Assembly (NCBI GenBank): GCA_009746045.1 | Contig: RPFO01000167.1 | Coordinates: 1,810,011 to 1,874,010 of the forward strand | DNA: 64,000 nucleotides | From: Mesostigma viride | Taxonomy: Eukaryota > Streptophyta > Mesostigmatophyceae > Mesostigmatales > Mesostigmataceae | Direction of reading: 5' to 3' | Shown: positions 45,935 to 55,526 of the stretch, piece after piece | Position numbering within the stretch: position 1 is the stretch's first letter | Layout of the letters: the number at the start of each line of letters is the position of its first letter | The notes under the pieces: generated by a model | Seen by the model: the letters and a program-made list of their open reading frames with translations, nothing else | The model's database searches: none | Told to the model about the DNA's origin: nothing | Position numbers and translations under genes: made by a program

Positions 45935-47623
45935 CCCCTAAATGGTCTGAGATCCTGCCGATAAATCGGCTGGATCTTCACAATTTTGCAAACCAGATGC
46001 CATCCAACCTACCCATATCCAATGGCCGTCCTTGGGGGCCAAGCATGTCCATGAGTTGCCCTTCGGGTTGGTATATCACAACCTCACATATATGCAGGGT
46101 AGGCCATGTTTAACTGCCGTCAAAGTCAGGGGGGTCAAGACGCGCGTTTTCATTTTTGGTAGAATGTGCATTTTGAATTATGTTATAAGACCTAGGCACC
46201 TACCACTTCAGGGATGATAAACAATTAGTTGCTGAACAGTTTGAGCCATTGGGGTCATCATTTGGGTGGGTATACCAGCAGTTGCACCCAGTACAGCCCA
46301 TAGGGGTACCGTTGGTAAAAAGCAACCAAGGGAGTAGGGGTGGGCATACTACCTCCTAATATGGCCACCAACCATGCCAAACAATACATTTCCCTTCCAC
46401 AATGATGGGGAAACATAACTGCATCATCACACTGCCCTTACATGGCACCTATGTGCAGGTGCCACCTTGTCCATGCACGTAGGTAACGTGGTACGGACAC
46501 CCTACGCAAGGCATGGATTCTAGGAGGCAGCCACCAACAAACTAGTGGTGTTGAGCCTATTTCAGCCTGCCCTAGCAAGGATAAACTAGGCCTAAGCTGC
46601 TATAGCTTGCCAGGTGATGGCCAGCACACCTGGTGGCACATGCTGTCAATGGGAAGCTTTTACTCACCAGTTACGTGCTTGATGATGCCACAGAGACCAG
46701 CCAACTGCCTCACACTCATGCAATATGTGTATGGGAAATGTATAACAAACATATATGGAGGTATTCAAACCCATACAGCCTCTAAAACTTATCACCATCA
46801 CCCTGTGGCAGGTCAACTGACTGAGGGAAGCATCTAAGAAGGGTGTTTTAGAAAGGGGCCAGGCCAGGGTCAAGAAAGAGCATGAATAGTGCAAAAAGAA
46901 TGTGCTACACAAGCTAGAACGTATATATAAACGTCAAACATCGATAGGAAAACGATGATTAAGCTTTACCAGGCATGGATGGCGTTACCTTGGCCCAGGC
47001 GGTGGCCGCAAAATGGCGCATTTCGGCACACCAAAGTTGTGCAGCATGGTCGCTGGATTCGGCGATTTCTGGCCACCCTTGCACGTTTACGACTACTATG
47101 TATCATAAAAAGTACAAAGAAACCGATATATCCTTTAAAATACGCCGGAAAGGTATTGCTGTCAACGTTTCTATCGTCCGGCCTGATCGCAGTTTTTTCC
47201 AGCAAGAACGCTGCCGACACCTATCAAATGGCATTCCCGCGAACCAAAAATTGGCCTGTATCATCTTTAGGACGTATAAAATCAATACCCTAAGTTTGGC
47301 CAGAAAATTCGAACGCAAACGTAAATGCCATGCGTGGGCGCAAGCCGCCATGGCCAGGTCGTCGTTTTCCGGAATGCACGTTGTACGTGAAAAAGTACCC
47401 TGACCCCTTGTACTTTGACCGGCCAGAACACCTCTATAACTTTGTCAAAAGTATGCAAACCCTAGTACCATGCTGTGAAGAATTTTATAAACTTTCGATC
47501 TTCTCAGCTAAACTTTTCCTAATTCTTAATAGATTTCGCGGCATCTGGTCCCCCGAGAAGGGGCCGATGCATCGGCTGGAACTCGATTTTTGGCGGAAAA
47601 TCGGCAGCAAGACCATTTAGGGG
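45935..47623 (+). mobile_element. piggyBac-like non-autonomous element, copy 1 (TTAG flanks)
   Basis: The terminal inverted repeat starts CCCCTAAATGGTCT at both ends and is flanked by TTAG at 45931-45934 and 47624-47627. Subterminal palindromes TGCCGATAAATCGGC (left) and CCGATGCATCGG (right) are present. The 34-kb repeat copy shows the corresponding empty site. It is about 95% identical to 62277-63975 in inverted orientation. At 1689 bp, with no recognisable DDD transposase, it is probably non-autonomous. TTAN duplication and C-rich ends are piggyBac hallmarks; family placement is inference. Confidence 0.75.
46975..47403 (+). CDS. Hypothetical ORF inside piggyBac-like element, copy 1
   Basis: This is a 142-codon frame (MDGVTLAQAVAAKWRISAHQ ... 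VVREKVP) that persists in copy 2 (62497-62925) with about four substitutions. Because the two DNA copies are nearly identical, persistence alone is weak evidence, and an overlapping frame (47330-47620, YPDPLYFDRPEHLYNFVKSM) is equally conserved. No family recognised. Confidence 0.22.
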   Translation: MDGVTLAQAVAAKWRISAHQSCAAWSLDSAISGHPCTFTTTMYHKKYKETDISFKIRRKGIAVNVSIVRPDRSFFQQERCRHLSNGIPANQKLACIIFRTYKINTLSLARKFERKRKCHAWAQAAMARSSFSGMHVVREKVP

Positions 47624-48039
47624 TTAGGAGAATATAAAGGCTTCTCCCTGAGCCATCTGGAGGGATTCAGTTTTAGGGGCATGTATACCCAGGATTCACC
47701 CATTTCCATGTAGAATGATCGCTATCTTGGTCACGAACCCTTTCTAACTGAAACCAATTTCGTTGATATGTAAAAAAAAAATACACTGAAAAGAGTCAAC
47801 ACAACGGACGGTCCATGTTTTGGTCGGTGAGTGTGTTGTCAGTTGCCCCGCGGCCACATGTATAAAAGCTTGCCGGCCGACCAATGAATGCACAAAAGCG
47901 CCCGTAGTTGTTAGTCTTGTACCTAGAACCCCCTTGGTGACCCTAGCTTGGTGACCATAGCTTGGTGAGTACCAGCCTACTAGTACATAAGGCAGGAACA
48001 ACCGTCAATTAAGGATTCACATATATCGAACTAACTTAA

Positions 48040-48285
48040 TCTGGCGGAGCCAATTTTCGGAAAAACCGTTAGGTTCGCCAGAATTGGCGAAGCTTGTAGG
48101 CCGTACACACGTGTGAGAAAAACATAGGAATAGGGGATAAAATCCGTCAATCCATCCATGTACATCTGGACATCCATCCACCGAGTTTGTCACGAATTTG
48201 CAAGCATAAGGGCGAGGTTCTTCCGAAAATTGGCTCCGCGGTAGAGTTTCAACAGGCAAGTTACAAACACGCGCGTTACTTGATA
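48040..48285 (-). mobile_element. Small TTA-flanked inverted-repeat element (MITE), copy 2
   Basis: The complement matches 31667-31923 end to end, with TAA at 48037-48039 and 48286-48288 as the duplicated target (TTA on the element's strand). The internal inverted arms GCGGAGCCAATTTTCGG are at about 48044-48060 and 48220-48236. The TGGATGTATG tract of copy 1 is replaced by a short ATCCATCC tract. Confidence 0.8.
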
Positions 48286-48288
48286 TAA

Positions 48289-50196
48289 GTCATGACTGAC
48301 TGACGGATGACGGACAGTGTTATTATGCACCCGGCCCTCCGTCAACAACATTATGCATGTATGTACAGCGGCTAGAAATTGCGTGACCGACCCCCCGCGC
48401 GTGTTTGGTAAAAGTTTGCGCGGTGAGTGGGGGCCGGGGTTGAGGGGGTGAGAGGGGGGTCTAAGGGGGTAGAGGGGAGAGTGCCGTGACTGCCCAGGTG
48501 GAGCTTGTTCAAAGCGACAGGCCACTTCGAAGTTTGATGAACACCAAGGTCAAGTTCACCACACCCCACAAGATCTTCACCAGCTATACAGCCTGGCCAC
48601 ATGTACACCGACATATGGTAGTATGGTACAACCCTTGATATGTTGTCTCCTTGGTATGGTACAACCGTTGTTGGTTGGGTCGCCATTGACGTGTGCAGCC
48701 GGAACGGATAAGACTACTCTCAGGCGGCTGCTCAGTGATCAGGAAACTGTACCTCGAACTGGTCTACGACAACGAGATGTCGCCGCACCCGTGCATGAGC
48801 GCACACTGTCAAATAGGCAAAAAGAAAAAACCTGAGAAAAACGTTAAATACGTGGAATCAGTGCGTAACGACCACTTGGGCCTTCAGTGGTGATATGAGA
48901 CAACAACTTCGCCGGAACCCGGCCCTTTTTGGCATGAGTTTGCTCGCCGACCCCTCATTCAACAATCATCATCATTTCATGATTGATTCCCGAGGAGGGA
49001 ACGTGATAGACTCCTCCCCCCAAAGGCGGGAAGACTTCTCATTCCGCAAAGTCCTCCGCTTCCCATCAGAGCCTCCCAGGGGCCGGCGCCCGGGGACCCG
49101 GCCGGCTGGACCCGGCGGGGTCTCCTGGGCCGTACGGGGCGGGGCTCCGGCACCGGTTGCCAAGGGCTCGCCTGTCGACACGTGGCGGGGATAGCTCGCC
49201 CCGTCGGCTGACTCGGCTCCGACAGGCGCGGTCTGTGACAGGCTGGCCGACAGGCGGTGGGGGTCACTCACGTTTATTAGTGTACTCGGTATCGTCCATG
49301 TGGCGGGCATCATATTGCTTGCCCAGTCAACGAATTGCGACACGCGGCGGATTCAAACGATCCCTGGAGATTGTCATCAGAAGGAAGCACGAGGCAGCTA
49401 CTGTAGAGGTTCAATTCAGTTTCAGTTCAGTGCATTTCCACCAGTCATCACTCATCTGGGGAGACACGTGTTGAAATTGTTGAACGTGCCACAAACGCCC
49501 AAGTTTTGATGTGTTCCACTACAGTACAGTAGGTAGCCTTGGCCTTGAACATCGTCTGAATGCCGGCAGGCCCCTGGCCGCCCCGATATTTATTGCAGGA
49601 GGCACACTGCGGCGCAGCGCTGACTGCATCGTCTGTGGTTCCGCACTTCCGCTGACTGCTTTCTGCACAGTGCTGACCTACCAGCTTGTACTAGCTAGGA
49701 TCCCCGAGTCTGCTTTTACTATCTCTGTCTGGCTACTTGTTGTTGCTGTTGTTGTTGTTGCCCACGCCGCAAAAAAATGGGCAGAAGAGATTTGGAAACG
49801 GCCGAGGGCTATGACCGGAGTTGAATCCAACTGAACTAAACTGAATTGAATGATGGCAAGTAGAATAGAGCGGGACGCACCCATCACTCCGGAGGCCGGC
49901 GCTGCGGGCCTCGGGAGCCCGCTACTAGAAATCGGAGACGAATGACTACGGGAAAGCATGGTAACTAAGCGGAACCGCCCACACTACGGGAAAGCATGTT
50001 AACTGGCAAGTGTGGCAGCCAAGGTCATCAAGCAATCACAAGGGCCAGCAAGCAACATCAACATCGATCGACGGTCCAGATGCATCCTCGTGCGAGGGGT
50101 GATCGCAAAACTGGCTTTGCGGGTTGGCAACATTGCCGAGTGGCTCCCCGCAAGACCAAGCGGTTGTGAGAACCGCTGAGAATTTGGCTCGCCGTC
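48289..50196. other. Gene-poor spacer, including upstream region of the Root_cap gene
   Basis: No gene is supported. Frames at 48623-48893, 48895-49194 and 49511-49834 are open by chance or low complexity. Small features are TGGTATGGTACAACC repeated at 48620-48665 and GTTGTTGCTGTTGTTGTTG at 49739. CTACGGGAAAGCATG is repeated at 49948 and 49984, upstream of the Root_cap start. Confidence 0.45.
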
Positions 50197-52367
50197 ATGG
50201 CGGCCTCACGCGTTTGTCTTGTGGCTTTGGTGGCCTTGTGCTTCAGCGCCTACGCTGCTGCGCAATGCACGCAGACTAATCCTCAGACTTACTCTGCCAC
50301 GACTAATCTTATTGCGACCAACTGGCAGGTACGTATTGCGGTGAACCCGGGTTCTGGTCCAGGTGGCCTAGTTAGAATGGTTACTATGTCTTTTCCACTT
50401 TTATAGCTATTGATCGTGGAAGACGTTGGTGATATGGGAGCAGGTTTTTGTAATCCCAGTTTCTTGTGAAGTGGCCACTTGTGGGCAGAACGCTGGAGCT
50501 ATGTACGGTTTTGCCCTTTGAACCAATTTCCTTCCGCACTGCCTTTTCTATGTGATTCCTTTCTCTTTCTCGCAGCGTACTTTGACTACGACCCAGTTCG
50601 ATCGCCGTTGCGGAGATCTCCAGAGCGTCTCTGTGAGCTTCGCTGGTGGTGTGCAGGGTACCGCCGCTTATGAGTCTCAGGAGGCGAACCCCTTCGTTAT
50701 TACGCTGAACTTGGCCGCTTCCATTACGTTGAGCCTGACTGGCGTCGTTGGGGCAACCAACCCGCTGTTCAGCGTCCGGCCAACTCGCTCTGTGGTTGAT
50801 AACGCCGAGCCATACGATAACGTGCTGGACTTCGCCGGCCCATCTGGTGGCTCCTTCCCAGATCTGCGTCGGGAGGAAACCGGCCAGAGGACCTTCCTTG
50901 GCGGCGACATGGCCCCCTTCCAGGGCCCCGTCGGTGCTGCTCCCGGCCAGGTGAGCGGTTATGGACCTAGTCGTTTTTGCCCTCGTGCCCATGCTGTGAT
51001 CGATTCCTGCCCTGTCCTTTTGACCTTTGTTTGGAAGGACAACCGTGTGCTGACAGTTGTCTGGCGTTTGTACGCGACCATGCGTTATTGTTTTGACCTG
51101 CAGGTGTTCTGGCCCGCCGTCGCCCAGGCCGCCTCCACGGCGTCCGCCTCCGGCAACGTCATCCAGCAGTTCCTGACGAACGCCTCTGCCACTGTGACCG
51201 TCATCTACACCTTCATCTCTCGCTCGCCACCCCCCCCCACCCCCACCACCTCCACCTCCTCCCCTCTGCGACGTGAACCCGAAGTCCAACCCTCAGCTGT
51301 GCTGCGCCCAGCTGACCAATGAGGAGATCATTGCGGAGGACATGGTGATTGCCTGCTGTGAGCAGTTCATCATCCGCGGAGGGTACCAGGCTCCGGACTC
51401 CTTTGCCAACTCCCCCCGCTACCGCTTCATGGTTGACACCTGCTGCACCATCCCTTGCGGGTCGGTCCCCGTGATCCCGGCCACTGGCCAGACCGCGTTC
51501 CCCAACACATGCTACCAGGAGGTGTACAAGGAGTGTTGCGCGCCGGCGACCGGCAGCACCAACTGGCCCGTGACCCCTCCCACGGTGGGCAACTCGGTCA
51601 ACCCCTTCTGTATCCCCTCCATCCGCTCTGACCCCCACTTCATTGCCGGCAACGGCCTGGCCTACGACTTTATGGGCCGCGCGGGCGAGACCTACTGCAT
51701 GTTCTCGGACCAGACCCTGCACATGAACATGCACATGATCGGCGTGAAGAGCAACCCATCGCGCAAGGCTACCTGGATGGACGCTATCTCCATCATGTAC
51801 TTCCCCTTCTACAACATCACCATCTCCGCCGAGTCGCCCGAGGGCACCCCCTTCACCGCGGCCCACGGCACCATCACCGTCAATGGCAAGACCATGAAGT
51901 CACAGAAGCTGTCCACCATGGTCCGCTGGCACGGTCTGACCGTGCAGCGCCGCAAGACCCGCGTCTTTGTCTCCATCGAGAACCTGATTGACGTGGAGAT
52001 TGAGGTGGTGCGTGCCGCGTTCTGGAAGGGTGCTGATGGCCCTGGCCAGAACTACCTGAACTTCAAGGTCGTCTCCCTGAACGCGACTGAGAACGTGCAC
52101 GGTGTGCTGGGACAGACCTTCCGCTCGTCCTTCTCGGGCACTAGCGAGGATGTCAAGGGCAAGAACGGCGAGGGTGTGATCGAGGGCAGCATGGCGGACT
52201 ATGTCTCGTCTGGCCTGCTGGCAGCCGACTGCCGTGTGTCCCAGTTCCTGGGCAACCAGGCGTCCTGGACTGACAGCCAGGTCATTGCGACCGCACCCCT
52301 GCGCTCGTGGGTGGGTGAGGCCGGCGGTGACTCGAACTACAGCCATGATGAGCTGGTTGACGAGTAG
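50197..52367 (+). CDS. Secreted Root_cap-domain protein, three exons, frame break in polyproline linker
   Basis: Exons: 50197-50328, 50576-50950, 51104-52367 (GTACGT and GTGAGC donors; CGCAG and CTGCAG acceptors; all phase 0). Residues 1-22 are a clear signal peptide (MAASRVCLVALVALCFSAYA). A Thr/Ser-rich N-terminal domain follows, then a Pro-rich linker, then a Cys-rich part (NPQLCCAQLTNEE, CCTIPCGSVPVIP). The C-terminal domain has Root_cap (PF06830) signatures: SDPHFIAGNGLAYDFMGRAG, NMHMIGV, ENVHGVLGQTFR, SSGLLAADCRVSQF. In land plants this domain occurs in root-cap and LEA-like extracellular proteins; here it is probably cell-wall or matrix. The frame shifts by one base within or beside the nine-C run at 51230-51238. 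An indel there rejoins the frames, so assembly error or a recent lesion is likely. Confidence 0.85.
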
Positions 52368-52664
52368 ACACTAGTGGTTTGCATGTCCGGCTCTGGGTAT
52401 GCTGAGTACGGTTTTCTGGCCTTTTGTGCACAGAAATATTCGTAGCCACCCTATGACGCCAGTAGTTTGGATTTGATGCGTTTTAAATTTGATGGAAGTT
52501 TTCCTTGTCATACACCCTGTATAAATGTTCCCCGGTAATCTTGAGATGAAATGGTAACAAAGCAGGTTTTTTGCAATGTGTCATTGTCATTTGCAAATTG
52601 CAGCGGTAGGGTATCACAAGTTTAGAACCGGGAACCAGGCGCGACTCCAATCTATCCGGGACGA
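52368..52664. other. 3' region of the Root_cap gene
   Basis: No gene. CACCCTGTATAAATG at 52511 is a possible polyadenylation region. The sequence ends at the left target-site duplication of the LINE that follows. Confidence 0.4.
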
Positions 52665-52678
52665 CCCTAGCAAGCGAT

Positions 52679-55392
52679 TAAATTAAATTAAATTATAACA
52701 TGCCTCCGTGGGGAGGTCATGTAGCACATATTTCATGATGGGGTGAAGGAAGCCGCGTGATCGAACTATCCTAACTCTATCTAGAAATCCTAACTGCACT
52801 ACTCATCAAAACGCCTCCTCCGCTTGGGGGGAGGTGGCTTGCCCACAGGGTCGGGCGTGTGTGCCTTGACAATCTTCTTCCACCGCGTCTTGTCCTGCAT
52901 GGCAGTCCAAAGACGGGAGAGAGAGTGGATGCGGTGCTCAAACTGGGCTGGGACCACGAGGTCGTCCAGCAGCATCTGAACGTAGTTGGTGACAGGTTTC
53001 CCTACCCTTTTGGGAATGTCCTTGGGGCCAGGCCAGGTCAGAATGTGCCGCCCTGGCTGTCCAAGCCGCTGGGGGCCGGCCAGACCAAGGGTGGTGTCGA
53101 CCTGGCTGGTGCGTGCAAGGTGTCCTACAAATGCTATCCTACGCTGTCTAATCTCGTCCGAAACACGAGGCATGCCATGATACAGAGACTCTGATGACGG
53201 ACGCTCGGAAAAACCTACATTAAGGACCTGCCGGAGCATCCTGTAAACTGTGCCGTCGAGCCGAGCTGCCAGTTTGGGGGGAGGGTCCACGCCTCGGCGC
53301 CATACGTGAGCACCGTGAGGACGAGGACCTTGAAGAGCATGCGCTTGCGGTGCCCGTTCAGGCCCTTCGAGCGCCAGTAGGGTGTGAGCGAACGGAGCTT
53401 GGCCCAGGCAAGGCCGATGCGGGTGTCCACATCGTCGGCGGTGTCAGGAAGCCAGCTCCCCAACAGCTTGAAGCGGTCGCGGAACGGGACCTCCGTCCCG
53501 TCGAGCAGGCGCGGCAGCGGTGGTTTACTGGATGCTCCTATCACCATCGCCTCAGTTTTGACACTAATCTCCAGCCCCACCGCCCGCGCCTCCAGGCCCA
53601 GGCAGTCCAGCCAGGTCTGAATGTGCTCGGGGCGCTCGATGAGGGTGGTATCATCCGCATAAATCAGGTCGGCAAGGCGGTAACCAGGTCTAACCCCGCC
53701 GTGCTCTTTCACGTTAAGGATGTCCAAGCCTGGCTCGAACCCCTTAAGAGCAGTAAAGCGCGCACGTGCCCGGCGCATGACGTGATCCACGACAATAATG
53801 AACAGGTATGGGGACAGGACACAACCTTGCCACACCCCGTGGTGAAGGGGGAATGGTGGAGTGGTGCCCTCCGCAGTCCGCACTACTGCCTGTGAACCCT
53901 CATACAGACGGCGAATGGCAGCAATAAACGCAGGTGGTACCCGATCCAGAGCTAGGATGGCCCAAAGAGCCTCCCAGAGAACCGTGTCAAAGGCCTTGAT
54001 ATAGTCAACAAAAATGAAGACCAGCGGCAAACTGTCAGGGGGAAGTCGACGCACCTCCTCCATCAACCGGCGCGCGACAAACACAGCCATGACAGTGTTA
54101 CGACCACGACGGAAACCCATCTGAGACTCACCCAGGTGTGGGTCCAGCGCGGCGCGGAGCCTGTGCAGCATCATGCGCATGAAGACCTTCAGCGCGGCGC
54201 TCTGGAGGCAGACACCCCGGTAGTTACCGGGGTCAGCAGCAGAGCCCTTCTTGTACAGCATGACGCGGATGGCCGTCTGCCACTCAGCAGGCGGAGGCTC
54301 GTCAGAGAGCAGGACACGGTTGCAGAACGCCAGCAGAAGATCCCTAACCGCCAGATCAGGGGTCTTCAGCAGCTCAGCAGAAAGGTGGTCGGCACCGACC
54401 GCCGCATCGTACCGCAGGCGAGCAAGGGCGCCGTCCAATTCCTTCAAAGTGAAGGGGGGACGACGTCGTCAGTGGCAAGGCAGCCCTCCTGCAAGGCGGG
54501 GACTTGGTAGTCCGCGGCCGAGGAGGGGGGCGCTGGCGGCGGCGGGGGTCCGGCGACCCCGAGGCGGGCGGCCGTCTCGGGGTGAAGCGGCGGGGGGGGG
54601 CGCGAGCCCCACCGGTCAAGGAAACATTGTGGGCCAACCAGCGGTCAAGGCTTACCGGCGCCGTGCCGTCCCCCGTGTGCTCCACCGGGGTGCGCTGCCG
54701 CCGTCCGCCGAGCCGGTCGAGGTGGTACCACATGTCCTTGCCCTGGTTGCGAGCCTGGCAGGCCTTGGCATCCGCGATGCACTGGGCCGCCTCCGCGTCC
54801 TGAGCGTGCTCGTAGGCCTCCACAAGGGCGGCCTGGAGCAGTGGTTTCTGCAGCGGGTCCCGGTTACGCTTGAGGCGGTGCCGGGCGGCCAAGACCTTGG
54901 GGTCCTGGCGGTAGAGCGGGCCGGGGCGGCGGCGGGGCATGACCGGCAGGTGCCGGGCCGCCAGCAACGGGGCACGGGCCGCAAAGCCCGCAAAAATGGC
55001 TGCGTTGGGGGCACCATTGTCCAGCTCGTCGACGTCCGCCCGGGCGTCCAGGGCCGACAGGTACTTCCGTCGGCACCAGTTCCGCTCGTGCTCGGCGTCC
55101 GTCCAGTCCTCAGGATCTCCCTTGACCGGACGTAGAGCAGACCAGTCAGGGCGGACCACTGGGGCGCGGCGCGCGGGGACGTGGAACCGGAGCCGAAGGG
55201 TCGCGCGCACCAACCGGTGGTCAGAGCACACCGTCGGCGTGTCAAACACTCGGGTGTCCAGGACCGAGGTGCACCTGGACTGCCGTACCACCACGTAGTC
55301 CAAACAGGCCTGACGGCCGTTAGGACCACGAAAAGTGACCAAGTCCTGTGAGGGACGTTGGAAGTGGCAGTTGACAGCAACCATCCCGCTAT
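52679..55392 (-). mobile_element. LINE family B, 5'-truncated copy with 14-bp target-site duplication
   Basis: CCCTAGCAAGCGAT lies at 52665-52678 and 55393-55406. On the minus strand the element starts in the endonuclease domain (55384), continues through RT and C-terminus (stop at 52799), and ends with a 3' UTR, the ACCTCCCCACGGAGG hairpin and an AATTTAATTTA tail. It is the most complete LINE in the window (2714 bp). Confidence 0.92.
52799..55384 (-). pseudogene. LINE family B ORF2: endonuclease C-terminus, reverse transcriptase, C-terminal region
   Basis: Three overlapping frames. 55384-54374: APE-type endonuclease end (FRGPNGRQACLDYVVVRQSR; CSDHRLVRATLRLRF) and a linker. 54447-53215: RT with GNYRGVCLQSAALKVF, QMGFRRGRNT, motif A VDYIKAFDTVLW, motif B GVWQGCVLSPYLFIIVVDHV, motif C LIYADDTTLIE and GLEISVKTEAMVIG. 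53290-52799: thumb to C-terminus (RMLRQVLNVGF; RRIAFVGHLARTSQVDTTLG; ending PKRRRRFDE). Both frame changes lie at homopolymers (C6 near 54450 and G6 near 53278), so with two single-base indels the ORF would be continuous. The catalytic residues are present. Acts in cis on its own RNA in target-primed reverse transcription (family knowledge). Confidence 0.9.
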
Positions 55393-55424
55393 CCCTAGCA
55401 AGCGATCTTCATGTTTTTTGAGGG

Positions 55425-55512
55425 GAAATGGCGCGGCGAATATTTTCTGCGCAAAAAAATTCGCGGTACCAGCCGTACCGTGAAAAGTGGGTGCACGGTG
55501 CGCGCACCCCTT
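55425..55512. repeat. Inverted dispersed repeat with GTGCGCGCACC core, copy 2
   Basis: Complement of 14371-14465. It lies between the right duplication of the family B LINE (55393-55406) and the left duplication of ORF1-only copy 2 (55516-55526). Both retroelements therefore inserted into the same older repeat. Confidence 0.6.
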
Positions 55513-55526
55513 GCGGAAGTGGCCAT

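Larger units (their letters stand above)
45690..47700 (+). repeat. tRNA-related dispersed repeat (SINE-like), copy 3, split by a DNA transposon
   Basis: The left half 45690-45934 matches the complement of 34280-34640 (CCACGGAGTGCCCGATGAGG, GATAGCAACTCCGCGTAATC, GCTCGGCCATGATGACGG). The right half 47624-47680 matches 34226-34280 (AGGAGAATATAAAGGCTTCT). AAGTGGCGCGTCGGACTCA near 45767 has a tRNA-like look. The 1.69-kb element at 45935-47623 interrupts it. Confidence 0.6.

Noticed and set aside
48623-49834. Several 65-105-residue ORFs upstream of the Root_cap gene
   Set aside because: No domain, no splice support, overlapping alternatives on both strands.
50384-51289. 301-residue minus-strand ORF opposite the Root_cap gene
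   Set aside because: The plus strand has a signal peptide, consistent splice sites and a recognised domain; the antisense frame follows from GC-rich codon bias.
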